Source of the DNA: CAVTWS01 sp963738445
Lineage (GTDB): Bacteria; Actinomycetota; Acidimicrobiia; Acidimicrobiales; SHLQ01
Length of the DNA stretch: 64,000 nucleotides
Assembly (NCBI GenBank): GCA_963738445.1
Contig: CAVTWS010000024.1
Location: 372,001 to 436,000 of the forward strand
Direction: 5' to 3'
In this document: positions 54,171 through 63,360 of the stretch, in pieces
Layout of the letters: each line of letters begins with the position of its first letter
Numbering within the stretch: position 1 is the first letter of the stretch
Notes under the pieces: generated by a model
The model's input: the letters and a program-made list of their open reading frames with translations, nothing else
The model's database searches: none
Told to the model about the DNA's origin: nothing
Made by a program: the position numbers and the translations under genes

Positions 54171-54659
54171 ATGAGCGACCCGCCGCCCCCTGTCGTCACG
54201 GACTGGCCCTTCGATTCACCCGAAGCCCGGTTGCTGGTCGGTCGACTCGATGCCGAGCTGGCCGAGCGATACGCCCTCGAGAACATCTATGCCGATGTCG
54301 ACCCAGACGATCTCGGTCCCGGACGAGGCGCGTTCGTGATCGCACGCCTCGGTGACGAACCGGTGGGGTGCGGCGCCGTTCGCCGCCTGCCCGATGGCCG
54401 AGGTGAGATCAAGCGCATGTACGTGGCCCCCCAGGCGCGCCGGCGCGGGATCGCCGCCGCCGTACTGGCGGCCCTCGAGGAGCACTCGGCTCGGCTCGGC
54501 ATCGCCGACCTCGTCCTCGAGACGGGTGACGCCCAGCCCGAGGCGCTGGGGTTGTACGCCCGCGCCGGCTACTCACGGATCCCCTGCTGGGGCGACTACC
54601 AAGACGACCCGACCAGCGTGTGCTTCGGCAAACAACTCACCCCTGGAGGCACCCCATGA
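54171..54659 (+). CDS. GNAT family N-acetyltransferase
   Basis: 162 aa. RGAFVIARLGDEPVGCGAVRRL, EIKRMYVAPQARRRGIAAAVLAAL (acetyl-CoA loop RRRGIAAA), LETGDAQPEALGLYARAGYSRI. A classic single-domain GNAT with unknown acceptor. Stop overlaps the next gene as ATGA. Confidence 0.88.
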   Translation: MSDPPPPVVTDWPFDSPEARLLVGRLDAELAERYALENIYADVDPDDLGPGRGAFVIARLGDEPVGCGAVRRLPDGRGEIKRMYVAPQARRRGIAAAVLAALEEHSARLGIADLVLETGDAQPEALGLYARAGYSRIPCWGDYQDDPTSVCFGKQLTPGGTP

Positions 54660-55585
54660 AGACCCGCCTGACCGAGCTGCTCGGCATCGAGCATCCGATC
54701 GTGCAGGCTCCGATGGGGTGGGTGGCCCGAGCCCAGCTCGCCGCCGCCGTCTCCGCGGCCGGCGGCCTGGGCATCATCGAGACGAGCTCGGGCGAGCTCG
54801 AGGCCGTGAAGGACGAGATCCGCAAGATGCGGGACCTCACCGACAAGCCGTTCGGGGTCAACATCGCCCAGGCGTTCGTGCGGGATCCCGGGATCGTCGA
54901 TTTCGTGGTGGAGCAAGGCGTTCGATTCGTCACGACGTCGGCCGGCGACCCCACCAAGTACACCGCTCTGCTCAAAGATGCCGGGCTCACCGTGTTCCAT
55001 GTCGTCCCCACCCTGCGCGGCGCCCTCAAGGCGGTCGATGCCGGCGTCGACGGCCTCGTCGTCGAGGGGGTCGAGGGCGGGGGATTCAAGAACCCCGATG
55101 GTCCCTCGTCGATGGTGTTGATCCCGCTCGTCCGCTCGCGAACCGATCTGCCGATCGTCGCCGCCGGAGGCTTCGTCGACGGCCCCACGCTCGCCGCCGC
55201 CCTCGTACTCGGCGCGGACGGGGTGCAGATGGGCACCCGCATGCTGACCGCGTCGGAGTCGCCCGTCCACGAGGCCTGGAAACAGGCGGTCGTCGCCGCC
55301 GCCGAAACGGACACGGTGATCCTGAACCGCCGGGGCCGGCTGTCCATGCGCGTGCTGCGCACCGAGTTCGCAAGCGAGCAGGAGCACGCCGACGAAGTGA
55401 CGATGGGCGCCCGAGGCACCATCCTCGACCTCTACTTCGGTGGCGACATGAACGCGGCGCCGGCCAACACCGGGCAGGTCGCCGGTCGCATCGACTCGAT
55501 CCGGCCGGTGGCCGACATCCTCCAGGAGTGCGTGTCGGACGCCGAGCGCATCCTCGCCGAGACAGCCGCCGCGGTCCGCCGCTGA
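54656..55585 (+). CDS. Nitronate monooxygenase family (NMO/2-nitropropane dioxygenase) FMN protein
   Basis: 309 aa TIM barrel: TELLGIEHPIVQAPMGWVARAQLAAAVSAAGGLGII, FGVNIAQAF, VEGVEGGGF, VLIPLVRSR, PIVAAGGFVDGPTLAAALVLGADGVQMGTRML (FMN phosphate loop). Oxidises nitronates or acts as an enoyl reductase-like enzyme. ATG at 54656 overlaps the GNAT stop (ATGA), so the pair is coupled. Confidence 0.92.
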   Translation: MKTRLTELLGIEHPIVQAPMGWVARAQLAAAVSAAGGLGIIETSSGELEAVKDEIRKMRDLTDKPFGVNIAQAFVRDPGIVDFVVEQGVRFVTTSAGDPTKYTALLKDAGLTVFHVVPTLRGALKAVDAGVDGLVVEGVEGGGFKNPDGPSSMVLIPLVRSRTDLPIVAAGGFVDGPTLAAALVLGADGVQMGTRMLTASESPVHEAWKQAVVAAAETDTVILNRRGRLSMRVLRTEFASEQEHADEVTMGARGTILDLYFGGDMNAAPANTGQVAGRIDSIRPVADILQECVSDAERILAETAAAVRR

Positions 55586-55639
55586 CCCCGCTGACCCCGC
55601 TGACCGCGGCTGACCCCGCTGATGACCCCGCTGACCCCA
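55582..55639. repeat. CTGACCCCG short tandem repeat at the gene end
   Basis: Six imperfect copies of a 9-nt motif GCTGACCCC starting at the nitronate monooxygenase stop. Non-coding, with the larger palindrome just downstream. Confidence 0.7.
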
Positions 55640-55659
55640 CCGCCCCACCCCTGTGCTTC

Positions 55660-55701
55660 TGGGTGGGTGGCGTGCCCTCCAGAGGGCACGCCACCCACCC
55701 A
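55660..55701. terminator. Perfect 20-bp inverted repeat, 2-nt centre (bidirectional terminator or cruciform)
   Basis: Arms 55660-55679 and 55682-55701 are exact reverse complements separated by CA. Located between the nitronate monooxygenase gene and the convergent hydrolase gene, ending 9 bp before the latter's stop. No U run on either side, so termination would depend on the hairpin alone. Confidence 0.75.
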
Positions 55702-55710
55702 GTTCACGGA

Positions 55711-56616
55711 TCAGGCGGATCGGGACCGGATGAGCGTGGCGAGGCGGGCCGGATCCTCGAGCGGCGCGAAATGGCTGAGATCGGGCCACTCGACGAGGCG
55801 ACCGTGGGGAAGCGCCTCGGCGACCAGCGGCGCCGCCTGGGCCGGCGGCGACCCGTCGCCACCGACGACCACCACGATGGGCGTCGACACCGTATCGAGC
55901 GCCTCGAAGGCGCCGGGCAAGCTGTTCTCGAACGTGCGCGCTTCGTCCTCGGCCCGGCACTTGAGGATCACGGTGCCGTCGGGCTGGTCCCGGAACCCAT
56001 GATCGACGTAGGCCCGGAGCGCCACCGGATCACAGGCGTCAAACGGCGGCCGTGACGAGTAGCGCTCGAACGCCTCGTCCCGGGAGGCGAAGACCTCCCG
56101 ACGACGTCGAGCGCCCTCGGCCAGGAAGTTCCCGCCCGTAGCCGGGCCGTGGGACCTCGCCATGATGACCGGCTCCACCAGCCACGCGGCGCCGAGTGTC
56201 CCTGGCCGCCGCTGCTCAGCGAGTACGAGCGCGCAGCCGCCCATCGAGTGACCGACGGCGTGGATCAGCGGGCCCAGCTCCTCCGCATCGATCACCGCCA
56301 ACACGTCGTCGGCCATGCCCGACCATTCGACATCGACACGGCCGCCGCCCCCGGCGGCTCCATGAACACGGCCGCCGCCCCCGGCGGCTCCATGAACACG
56401 GCCGCCGCCCCCGAGGTAGCGGCTGTCGCCATGAGCCCGGAAGTCGAGAGCCAGGCACCAGTACACGTCGACGAGCCTTTCGATCACCGGCTCCCACATG
56501 CGGCCGTGGAAGCCGGTGGCGTGGCAGAACAGGAGCGGCGGGCCGCTCCCGCCGAAATCGTGGACCGCTACTTCCACGCCTCCGCTCGAAGGCACCCAGC
56601 GCGTGACCGGCTCCAT
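55711..56616 (-). CDS. Alpha/beta hydrolase with in-frame tandem-repeat insert
   Basis: 301 aa. LLFCHATGFHGRMWEPVIERL (oxyanion region), LDFRAHGDSR, VGHSMGGCALVL (nucleophile Ser), IVVVVGGDGSP and LSHFAPLEDP (catalytic His). Between the D-FRAHG strand and the nucleophile, residues about 68-94 are two GGGGRVHGAA decamers and a partial third from a 30-bp DNA repeat, absent from the normal fold. It is a loop insertion that probably tolerates length changes. Substrate unknown. Confidence 0.87.
   Translation of the reverse strand: MEPVTRWVPSSGGVEVAVHDFGGSGPPLLFCHATGFHGRMWEPVIERLVDVYWCLALDFRAHGDSRYLGGGGRVHGAAGGGGRVHGAAGGGGRVDVEWSGMADDVLAVIDAEELGPLIHAVGHSMGGCALVLAEQRRPGTLGAAWLVEPVIMARSHGPATGGNFLAEGARRRREVFASRDEAFERYSSRPPFDACDPVALRAYVDHGFRDQPDGTVILKCRAEDEARTFENSLPGAFEALDTVSTPIVVVVGGDGSPPAQAAPLVAEALPHGRLVEWPDLSHFAPLEDPARLATLIRSRSA
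56336..56413. repeat. In-frame 30-bp tandem repeat in the hydrolase gene
   Basis: Two exact 30-nt copies (56336-56365, 56366-56395) and an 18-nt partial third. Each contains GCCGCC-GCCCCC-GGCGGC. Encodes repeating decapeptides in a loop of the hydrolase. Confidence 0.88.
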
Positions 56617-56630
56617 CGTCGATCAGCCTG

Positions 56631-57857
56631 TCACGGCCTCGGCCCGGCCGGCGGCACGGCCTCAGCCCGGCGGGCGATGTGCGATCTCATCAACAACGGC
56701 GCCGCGACGATCACCACCACGTGGATCAAGGCGCCGAAACCGAACGTGGAGGCACGGCTCGTGGCTCCTGCGAGCACGCCCATCAGCGGCCCGCCCACCG
56801 CGCCGGCCGAGTCGAAGAAGAACGAGAAGGAGGCGACCGCGTGACTGCGTTCGTCCTCGGGGGCTTCATTGACCACCTGGGCGAAGAGGGCCGGGAAGAT
56901 GAAGGTCTGGAACACGGCGAGGAACGGGACCGCGACGTACAAGCCGATCGGTTCCCGCCAGCCGAACAGGATCAGCAGACCCATCACGCCCGCAGCGAGC
57001 GAGATCCTCGATGCCTGCAACGCACCCAGCCGATCGGGCAGCCGCGAACCGATGACCCGCAGAGACACGACCGCGACCGCCATCGTCGTGAAGAGCAGGC
57101 CCACGGAATCGAGCCCGACATCCTCGGCGTGGAGCCGGGCGAACACACCGAACGACATGAACCCCATGAGGCCACCGAAGAGGATCAGCCCCGGACGGAC
57201 GGTGACCGGGTGCAGGAAGCCTTTCGGCCGCCGAGCAGCAGGGTTCGACACCGACGGGGCGCCGATGGCGAGCATCGCCGCCACCACGCACCCGGCCACC
57301 CCGGCCCACCACACGGAGTCCGCGCCGTAACGACCGTCGAGGTAGTCGCCGACGATCGGGCCGATCGCGTTGCCGCCCCACACGGCCAGCGAGAAGTAGG
57401 AGGCCGCCTCGGCCCGCCGGTGCGCCGGCACCATGTCCTGGCTGGCGGCCGCCATGCCCACCCACGCACCGGCCTCACCCAGCCCGAGCGTCAGACGGGA
57501 CAGCACCGCGAGAAAGACGGAGTCGGCGAACACCATGATCACAAAGCTCGCCGCGGCGATGAGCGTGCCGGCCTGCAGCAGGAATCGGCGGCCCCGCCGG
57601 TCACCGAGCGTGCCGATGAGCGGCCGGATCAGGGCGGCGGAGATCCCGAGGGACCCGACCGTGAGGCCGACGGCGAACTCCGATCCGCCGAGCTCCTCGT
57701 CGACGAACCGCGGCACCACCAGCTGCGAGGCGGTCAGCGCGGTGAAGTAGAAGATCCCGGAAGCGACCAGCAGCATGAAGCGGGGCGACAGGATGGTGCC
57801 GTCGTCGTCACCAGCTCGTGTCACCCGGGCAGCATCGCCGGGGCGGACGTCGCCCAC
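56631..57857 (-). CDS. MFS transporter
   Basis: 408-aa, 12-helix facilitator. Motif A GTLGDRRGRRFLL follows helix 2; TLGLGEAGAWVGMAAASQDMVP is the helix 4-5 region; a central loop contains NPAARRPKGFLHP. Relatives include drug and siderophore exporters. 46 bp downstream of the P450 gene on the same strand, so perhaps co-transcribed with it. Confidence 0.87.
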   Translation of the reverse strand: MGDVRPGDAARVTRAGDDDGTILSPRFMLLVASGIFYFTALTASQLVVPRFVDEELGGSEFAVGLTVGSLGISAALIRPLIGTLGDRRGRRFLLQAGTLIAAASFVIMVFADSVFLAVLSRLTLGLGEAGAWVGMAAASQDMVPAHRRAEAASYFSLAVWGGNAIGPIVGDYLDGRYGADSVWWAGVAGCVVAAMLAIGAPSVSNPAARRPKGFLHPVTVRPGLILFGGLMGFMSFGVFARLHAEDVGLDSVGLLFTTMAVAVVSLRVIGSRLPDRLGALQASRISLAAGVMGLLILFGWREPIGLYVAVPFLAVFQTFIFPALFAQVVNEAPEDERSHAVASFSFFFDSAGAVGGPLMGVLAGATSRASTFGFGALIHVVVIVAAPLLMRSHIARRAEAVPPAGPRP

Positions 57858-57903
57858 AACTCTGGCCGATCGATGACCGACGTGACGCCTGGCGCGCTGA
57901 CCG

Positions 57904-59106
57904 TCAGTGCGAGGTGCGAACCGGCACAGACGAAGGTCCGGCCACGTTCGACATCTGGACGTACGTCACGTTGTCGAGGTCGACCTGGAGGTCGGGCCAC
58001 CGGGTGTAGAGCTGCTCGAACGCGATCTTGCTCTCCAACTTCGCCAGGTGCGCACCCAGGCAGTAGTGGATGCCGTGACCGAGCCCGACCCCGAGGCCCT
58101 GCTCGCGATCGATGTCGAAGGCATCAGGATCGGGGTACATGCGCTCGTCACGGTTGGCGGCGCCGGTCAGGAGGAGCACGGCTTCCCCGGCGGGAATCGT
58201 GACTCCGTTCCATTCACTGTCCTGGAGGGAGAAGCGACCCTGGTACTGCGACGGCGCCTTGTACCGAAGCACTTCCTCCACCGCCGGGCCGAGCAGGTGC
58301 ATGTCGTCTCGGAGCTGGCTGAGCTCATCGGGATTCTCACCGAAGAGCACCACGCCATTGCCGACGAGCTTCGTCACGGTCTCGCTCCCCGCCGCAGCGA
58401 TGAGGCCGATGAAGCCGGCGATCTCATCGTCGGTGAGACCGCCGAACGATCCGTCCTCGCGTTCGACCTCGCTGGCGACGAGCTCGGAGATGAGGTCGTC
58501 GTCGGGAGTGCGACGCTTGTCGGCCACAAGGTCGGCGTAGTACTGGCCCGCGGCGATCGACGCCTCGATTCCCGCCGTGGTGGGGAACGGGTTTCCGATC
58601 TCGCGTTCGAGCGATTTGTCCGTCCAATGCCGGACCTGCTGGCGATCGGCCTTGGGGATGCCGAGGATCGTGCTGATGACCTCGACCGGGAAGGGGCCGC
58701 TGAAGTCCTGCACCGCGTCGAACCCGTCACGGTCCGCCAGTTGGTCGAGCCACTCGTCGAGCACGTCGCGGATGATCTGCTCGATGCCGCCGATCCGCTT
58801 GGGTGTGAACGAGCGAGCGACGAGCTTGCGCAAGCGCGTGTGATCCGGCGGGTCCATCACGATCATCGAGGTCCGGACGTTTTGCATGACCTGCTGGAAA
58901 TCCTTGTTGGTCAGCTGGTCGACAGTGAGGCCGTGGGTCGACGTGAACGTCTCGAAGTCACGGTGAGCGGCCACGACGTCGTCGTACAGGGACAACGCGT
59001 AGAACCCGATCTGCTCGTTGTGATACGTCGGTGCGTTGTCCCGGAGCCACGCATAGACCCCGTACGGATCCTCGAAGAACTCCTTCGAGAACGGATCGAA
59101 CTCCAT
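57904..59106 (-). CDS. Cytochrome P450
   Basis: 400-aa bacterial-type P450. The I-helix GLIAAAGSETVTKL carries the oxygen-activation (A/G)Gx(E)T; the K-helix ExxR is in VEEVLRY; the haem ligand Cys sits in GLGHGIHYCLGAHLAKLE (the usual Phe of FGxGxHxC is Leu). N-terminus MEFDPFSKEFFEDPYGVYAWLRDNAP is typical. The ATG at 59106 is preferred to the GTG at 59127. It likely hydroxylates a steroid or terpenoid-type substrate (inference). Divergent from the amidohydrolase gene. Confidence 0.92.
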   Translation of the reverse strand: MEFDPFSKEFFEDPYGVYAWLRDNAPTYHNEQIGFYALSLYDDVVAAHRDFETFTSTHGLTVDQLTNKDFQQVMQNVRTSMIVMDPPDHTRLRKLVARSFTPKRIGGIEQIIRDVLDEWLDQLADRDGFDAVQDFSGPFPVEVISTILGIPKADRQQVRHWTDKSLEREIGNPFPTTAGIEASIAAGQYYADLVADKRRTPDDDLISELVASEVEREDGSFGGLTDDEIAGFIGLIAAAGSETVTKLVGNGVVLFGENPDELSQLRDDMHLLGPAVEEVLRYKAPSQYQGRFSLQDSEWNGVTIPAGEAVLLLTGAANRDERMYPDPDAFDIDREQGLGVGLGHGIHYCLGAHLAKLESKIAFEQLYTRWPDLQVDLDNVTYVQMSNVAGPSSVPVRTSH

Positions 59107-59219
59107 GGCCCACACCCCCGGTTTCACGCACGAACTGTCTTCATGTTGCCCGGAGGCGTACCATCAGGGCAAAGACCGCCACGATCGAACCCGGACCGTG
59201 GGGCGCACGGGGGTGCACA

Positions 59220-60515
59220 ATGAATGTCGAGGACCTCATCCTGGTCAGCGTCGACGACCACGTCGTCGAGCCGCCGCATGTGTTCGAAGGCCGGTTGTCG
59301 AAGAAGGCTGCCGAACGGGCGCCCCGGATGACCAAGCTCGACAACGGGATCGATGTCTGGAGCTTCGAGGGCATGAACCTGCCCAGCGTCGGCCTCAACG
59401 CGGTCGCCGGGCGGGTCCCCGAGGAGTACGGCCTCGAGCCCTGCGCGTTCGAACACATGCGCAGCGGCTGCTACGACATCCACGACCGCATCCGCGACAT
59501 GAACGTGAACGGAGTCCTCGGGTCGCTCAACTTCCCGAGCCTCACCGGCTTCACCGGCCAGCTGTTCATGACCTGCCCGGATCGCGACATCGCCATCGAG
59601 CTCCTCCAGGCCTACAACGACTGGCACATCGACGACTGGTGCGGCACCTACCCCGGCCGCATGATCCCCCTGGCCGTACCGCCGATCTGGGATCCCCAAC
59701 TCATGGCCGACGAGGTGCGCCGAGTCGCCGCCAAGGGCTGCCACGCCGTCACGTTCTCGGAGAACCCCGAGAAGCTCGGCCACCCGAGCTTCCACACCGA
59801 CCACTGGGATCCGTTCTGGCAAGCCGCAGTCGAGTGCGAGACGGTGGTGTGCCTGCACATCGGGTCGTCGTCGCAGACCGTCGTCACGGCCAGCGACGCG
59901 CCGTTCGACACGCTGATCACCCTCACCCCACTGAACATCGTGCAGTGCGCCGCCGACATCTTGTGGTCGCCGGTGTTGCGGAAGTTCGACGGTCTCAAGG
60001 TCGCCCTGTCAGAGGGCGGAATCGGGTGGATCCGGTACTTCCTGGAGCGGGTCGACTACGTGTACGAGAAGCATCATCGCTGGACGAACCAGGATTTCGG
60101 CGACAGGTTGCCGAGCGAGGTCTTCAACGAGCACGTGATCACGTGCTTCATCGACGACCCCATCGGCGTCGAGATGTGGCACAAACTCAACGTCGACCAC
60201 ATCACCTGGGAGTGTGACTATCCCCACTCCGACAGCACGTGGCCCACGTCGCCCGAGCTCGTGGCCAAGCAACTCGCGGGCATCCCCGACGATGTCGTGA
60301 ACAAGATCACCCACGAGAACGCCATGCGGCTGTACTCCTACGATCCGTTCGCGCACATCCCGAGGGAGCAGGCCACGGTGGGCGCGCTGCGGGCCCAAGC
60401 GGCCGACGTCGACACGACACCGATGTCCTTCGGCACCGTGCGACGCGAGGGCCTCGTCACCGCCATCACGCTGCAGGAGCGCATGTCTGCAGCCCACTCC
60501 GGCCGCCGGGAGTGA
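59220..60515 (+). CDS. Amidohydrolase family (amidohydrolase_2) protein
   Basis: 431 aa, paralogue of the protein at 33414: VEDLILVSVDDHVVEPPHVF (metal DDH), WSFEGMNLPSVGLNAVAGR, VVCLHIGSSSQTVV, LKVALSEGGIGWIRYFLERVDYV and WECDYPHSDSTWPTS. The ATG at 59220 is chosen since it matches the paralogue's start; upstream codons have no homology. Opposite in direction to the P450 gene. Substrate unknown, but shared context with P450 and CoA-transferase genes suggests catabolism of a cyclic acid. Confidence 0.9.
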   Translation: MNVEDLILVSVDDHVVEPPHVFEGRLSKKAAERAPRMTKLDNGIDVWSFEGMNLPSVGLNAVAGRVPEEYGLEPCAFEHMRSGCYDIHDRIRDMNVNGVLGSLNFPSLTGFTGQLFMTCPDRDIAIELLQAYNDWHIDDWCGTYPGRMIPLAVPPIWDPQLMADEVRRVAAKGCHAVTFSENPEKLGHPSFHTDHWDPFWQAAVECETVVCLHIGSSSQTVVTASDAPFDTLITLTPLNIVQCAADILWSPVLRKFDGLKVALSEGGIGWIRYFLERVDYVYEKHHRWTNQDFGDRLPSEVFNEHVITCFIDDPIGVEMWHKLNVDHITWECDYPHSDSTWPTSPELVAKQLAGIPDDVVNKITHENAMRLYSYDPFAHIPREQATVGALRAQAADVDTTPMSFGTVRREGLVTAITLQERMSAAHSGRRE

Positions 60516-60577
60516 ACCGAGCCCGACCGACGATCACGACCCGCCCCGCTCGGGCACTATGAGCCGAGCAATGCAGG

Positions 60578-60583
60578 TAGCGT
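60578..60583 (+). promoter_or_regulatory. Putative leaderless -10 box (TAGCGT) of the CBS gene
   Basis: TAGCGT followed by 6 nt and ATG at 60590. Confidence 0.4.
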
Positions 60584-60589
60584 CGGCGC

Positions 60590-61996
60590 ATGGGCACAGG
60601 AGACCTGGCTGAGGATCCCCGGCTTCACGGCACCGACATCGCCGACTCGGTCCTGGACCTGATCGGCAACACCCCGATGGTCAAGCTGGGTCGCATCGGA
60701 GCGTCGCTGCCCTGCCCGCTGGTCGCCAAGCTGGAGACCACGAACCCCGGCGGTTCCACCAAGGACCGGCCGGCACTGGAGATGATCCTGGCCGCCGAGC
60801 GGTCCGGCGAGTTGAGGCCGGGGCAAACGATCGTAGAACCGACCTCGGGCAACACCGGAGTGGGGCTCGCCATCGTCGCCGCCCAGCGCGGCTACGAGTG
60901 CGTCTTCGTCACGACCGACAAGGTGGCGCCGGAGAAGGTGGACCTGCTGCGCGCCTATGGCGCCGAGGTCGTCGTGTGCCCGGTGGCCGTTGCCCCCGAA
61001 GATCCCGCCAGCTACTACTCCACCGCCGAACGCCTCACCCTGGAGCGCGGCGCGTACCGACCGAACCAGTACGCCAACCCGGCCAACCCGGCCGCCCACG
61101 AACGTACGACCGGCCCGGAGATCTGGCGCCAGACCGGCGGGCGCATCACCCACTTCGTGGCCGGTGCCGGCACCTCGGGCACGATCACCGGCGTGGCTCG
61201 ATTCCTCAAACGGCAGCGGTCGACCATCAAGATCATCGCCGCCGACCCCGAAGGGTCGGTGTTCTCCGGCGGGTCCGGTCGGCCCTACCTGACCGAGGGT
61301 GTGGGCGAGGACTTCTTCCCCGACGCATGGGATCCCGACCTCTACCACCAGGTCATCGAGTGCTCAGACCAGGAGGCGTTCCTCATGGCCCGCCGGGTGG
61401 CCGTCGAGGAAGGCCTTCCGCTCGGTTCCAGCGGTGGTCTGGCGGTGGCGGCAGCGCTCAAACTCGCGCCCGACCTCACCGCCGACGATCTCGTCGTCGT
61501 CCTCGTCCCCGACTCGGGTCGCAACTACCTCTCCCGCGTCTACAACGACGAGTGGATGGCCACCTACGGCTTCATCCGTGAGTGCGACCTGTGCGTGGCG
61601 TCGGTCGTGGAGACACGCGGCGACTCCCTCCCGCCCCTGCTGTACATCAACCCCGAGCAGACCGTCCGGGAGGCGATCGACCACATGCGCCGGCACAGCG
61701 TCTCCCAACTGCCAGTGATCAAGAACACACCACCGTTCGCCACCGCCGAGATCGCCGGGGCCGTCGACGAGCTGGTCCTCATGGACGCCATCTTCCGGGA
61801 TCCCTCGGTCATGGATCTGGCCGTCAGCCGGGTGATGGGCCCCAAACTCCCGACGGTGGGCATCGGCCAGCCCCTGAGTCGGATCGTCGAGCTGCTCGAT
61901 GGCGCCGCGGCGGTCATGGTGTTGTCCGGCGGCCGGCCCGTGTCGGTGCTCACCCGGACCGACGTCCTGTCGTATCTGGAGCTCGATCGTGGGTGA
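60590..61996 (+). CDS. cbs: Cystathionine beta-synthase
   Basis: 468-aa PLP enzyme: condenses serine and homocysteine to cystathionine. LDLIGNTPMVKLGRI, the PLP lysine in NPGGSTKDRPAL, EPTSGNTGVGLAI, GAGTSGTITGVARFL and LPLGSSGGLAVAAAL. Two C-terminal CBS domains follow (TVREAIDHMRRHSVSQLPVI; PLSRIVELLDGAAAVMVL), usually regulatory. Its stop overlaps the next gene's GTG by 8 bp, forming a transsulfuration operon. It could also handle selenohomocysteine (general knowledge; inference here). Confidence 0.95.
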   Translation: MGTGDLAEDPRLHGTDIADSVLDLIGNTPMVKLGRIGASLPCPLVAKLETTNPGGSTKDRPALEMILAAERSGELRPGQTIVEPTSGNTGVGLAIVAAQRGYECVFVTTDKVAPEKVDLLRAYGAEVVVCPVAVAPEDPASYYSTAERLTLERGAYRPNQYANPANPAAHERTTGPEIWRQTGGRITHFVAGAGTSGTITGVARFLKRQRSTIKIIAADPEGSVFSGGSGRPYLTEGVGEDFFPDAWDPDLYHQVIECSDQEAFLMARRVAVEEGLPLGSSGGLAVAAALKLAPDLTADDLVVVLVPDSGRNYLSRVYNDEWMATYGFIRECDLCVASVVETRGDSLPPLLYINPEQTVREAIDHMRRHSVSQLPVIKNTPPFATAEIAGAVDELVLMDAIFRDPSVMDLAVSRVMGPKLPTVGIGQPLSRIVELLDGAAAVMVLSGGRPVSVLTRTDVLSYLELDRG

Positions 61997-63143
61997 GCAG
62001 GGCCAAGAGGCCGGTTGGGGATTCGAGACGCGGGCCATCCACGCCGGCCAGGAGCCCGACCCGGCGTCCGGAGCGGTCGTCACCCCGATCACGCTGGCCA
62101 CGACCTTCGCCCAGGACCGGGTCGGCATCCACAAGGGCTACGAGTACTCGAGGTCGGGCAATCCCACCCGTGCCGCGCTCGAAACGTGCCTGGCCTCGCT
62201 CGAAGGAGCCCGATTCGGACTCGCGTTCGCCTCCGGCCTGGCCGCCGAGGACAACGTGCTGCGTCTGCTCACCCCGGGCGACCGCATCCTCCTCGGCAAC
62301 GACGCCTACGGCGGGACGTTTCGCCTCATCTCGAAGGTGTTCGGGCCCATCGGCTACCCGTGGTCCGCGGTCGACCTCACCGACATCGATGCCCTGGCGG
62401 ACGACTGGCCGGCCGACACCAAGATGGTGTGGCTCGAAACCCCGACCAACCCGCTGCTCACCTGCTTCGACATCGAGGCCATCGCCGCCGTCGCCCACCG
62501 CCACGGTGCGCTGGTCGTGGTCGACAACACGTTCGCCACGCCGTACCTCCAACGCCCCCTCGAACACGGGGCCGACATCGTGGTCCACTCGGCCACGAAG
62601 TACCTCGGCGGCCACTCCGACGTGGTCGGAGGGTTCGTCGCCGTCGACGACGAAACCCTCGACCAGAGCTTGAGGTTCACCCAGAACGCCGCCGGGGCCA
62701 TCCCGGCCCCGTTCGACTGCTACCTGGTGCTGCGCGGTGTGAAGACGCTGGGCGTTCGCATGGACCGGCACTGCGAGAACGCCCGGGCGATCGTCGACCT
62801 CCTCGTGGGGCACCCGGCCGTCGACCGCGTGCTCTACCCACAGCTCCCCGACCACCCTGGCCACCGGGCCACGGCTCGGCAGATGCGGGCGTTCGGCGGG
62901 ATGGTGAGCTTCACGCTCCGGGGTGGCCGCGAGGCCGCGCTGCGGGTGGCGGAAGGCACCGAGCTGTTCACCCTGGCCGAGTCGCTCGGGGCGGTGGAGT
63001 CCCTCATCGAGCACCCGGGCGCGATGACCCACGCGTCGGCCGCCGGCTCGCCTCTCGAGGTACCCGACAACCTGATCCGTCTCAGCGTGGGCCTGGAGTC
63101 GGCCGACGACCTCGTGGCTGATCTGAAGCAGGCACTCGACTGA
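61989..63143 (+). CDS. Cystathionine gamma-lyase/synthase (Cys/Met metabolism PLP enzyme)
   Basis: 384 aa. FETRAIHAGQEPDPASGAVVTPI (family start), YEYSRSGNPTRAALE, FASGLAAEDNVLRLL, VVVDNTFATPYLQRPLEHGADIVVHSATKYLGGHSDVVGG with the PLP lysine, and SLGAVESLIEHPGAMTHAS. As the partner of CBS it most likely cleaves cystathionine to cysteine (reverse transsulfuration); gamma-synthase activity cannot be excluded. GTG start at 61989 with GGAG 8 nt upstream. Confidence 0.93.
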   Translation: MGEQGQEAGWGFETRAIHAGQEPDPASGAVVTPITLATTFAQDRVGIHKGYEYSRSGNPTRAALETCLASLEGARFGLAFASGLAAEDNVLRLLTPGDRILLGNDAYGGTFRLISKVFGPIGYPWSAVDLTDIDALADDWPADTKMVWLETPTNPLLTCFDIEAIAAVAHRHGALVVVDNTFATPYLQRPLEHGADIVVHSATKYLGGHSDVVGGFVAVDDETLDQSLRFTQNAAGAIPAPFDCYLVLRGVKTLGVRMDRHCENARAIVDLLVGHPAVDRVLYPQLPDHPGHRATARQMRAFGGMVSFTLRGGREAALRVAEGTELFTLAESLGAVESLIEHPGAMTHASAAGSPLEVPDNLIRLSVGLESADDLVADLKQALD

Positions 63144-63212
63144 CCACCCGCCGTCGTCTCGGGGATACGCACTGTGATGAACCGCGGCGCCCTCTCCGAC
63201 GTAGGAATCGAT

Positions 63213-63236
63213 GGAGGACGCACACCTGTGTCCTCC
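63213..63236. terminator. Hairpin downstream of the transsulfuration operon
   Basis: GGAGGAC (63213-63219) and GTCCTCC (63230-63236) pair around a 10-nt loop in the 217-bp gap after the lyase gene. No U run follows, so a terminator role is tentative. Confidence 0.4.
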
Positions 63237-63303
63237 GGATCATTTCAACGGCTTTCCTTGCCATGACCCGGCGAACGCCCTACGTTCTCGGGCATTGACA
63301 AGG

Positions 63304-63320
63304 CGCCACATTCAGTGGCG
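63304..63320 (+). promoter_or_regulatory. Leader hairpin before the Calx-beta protein gene
   Basis: CGCCAC-ATTCA-GTGGCG, 6-bp perfect stem. A TTGACA sequence lies just upstream at 63296-63301, but no matching -10 box is seen at the expected distance. Confidence 0.35.
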
Positions 63321-63360
63321 GCCGTCACGAAGCTCGTCAGAGCTGGGCGTTGGAGGAACA

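Noticed and set aside
63144..63360. Riboswitch upstream of the Calx-beta gene
   Set aside because: Small hairpins exist, but no known riboswitch core (for example c-di-GMP) could be recognised.
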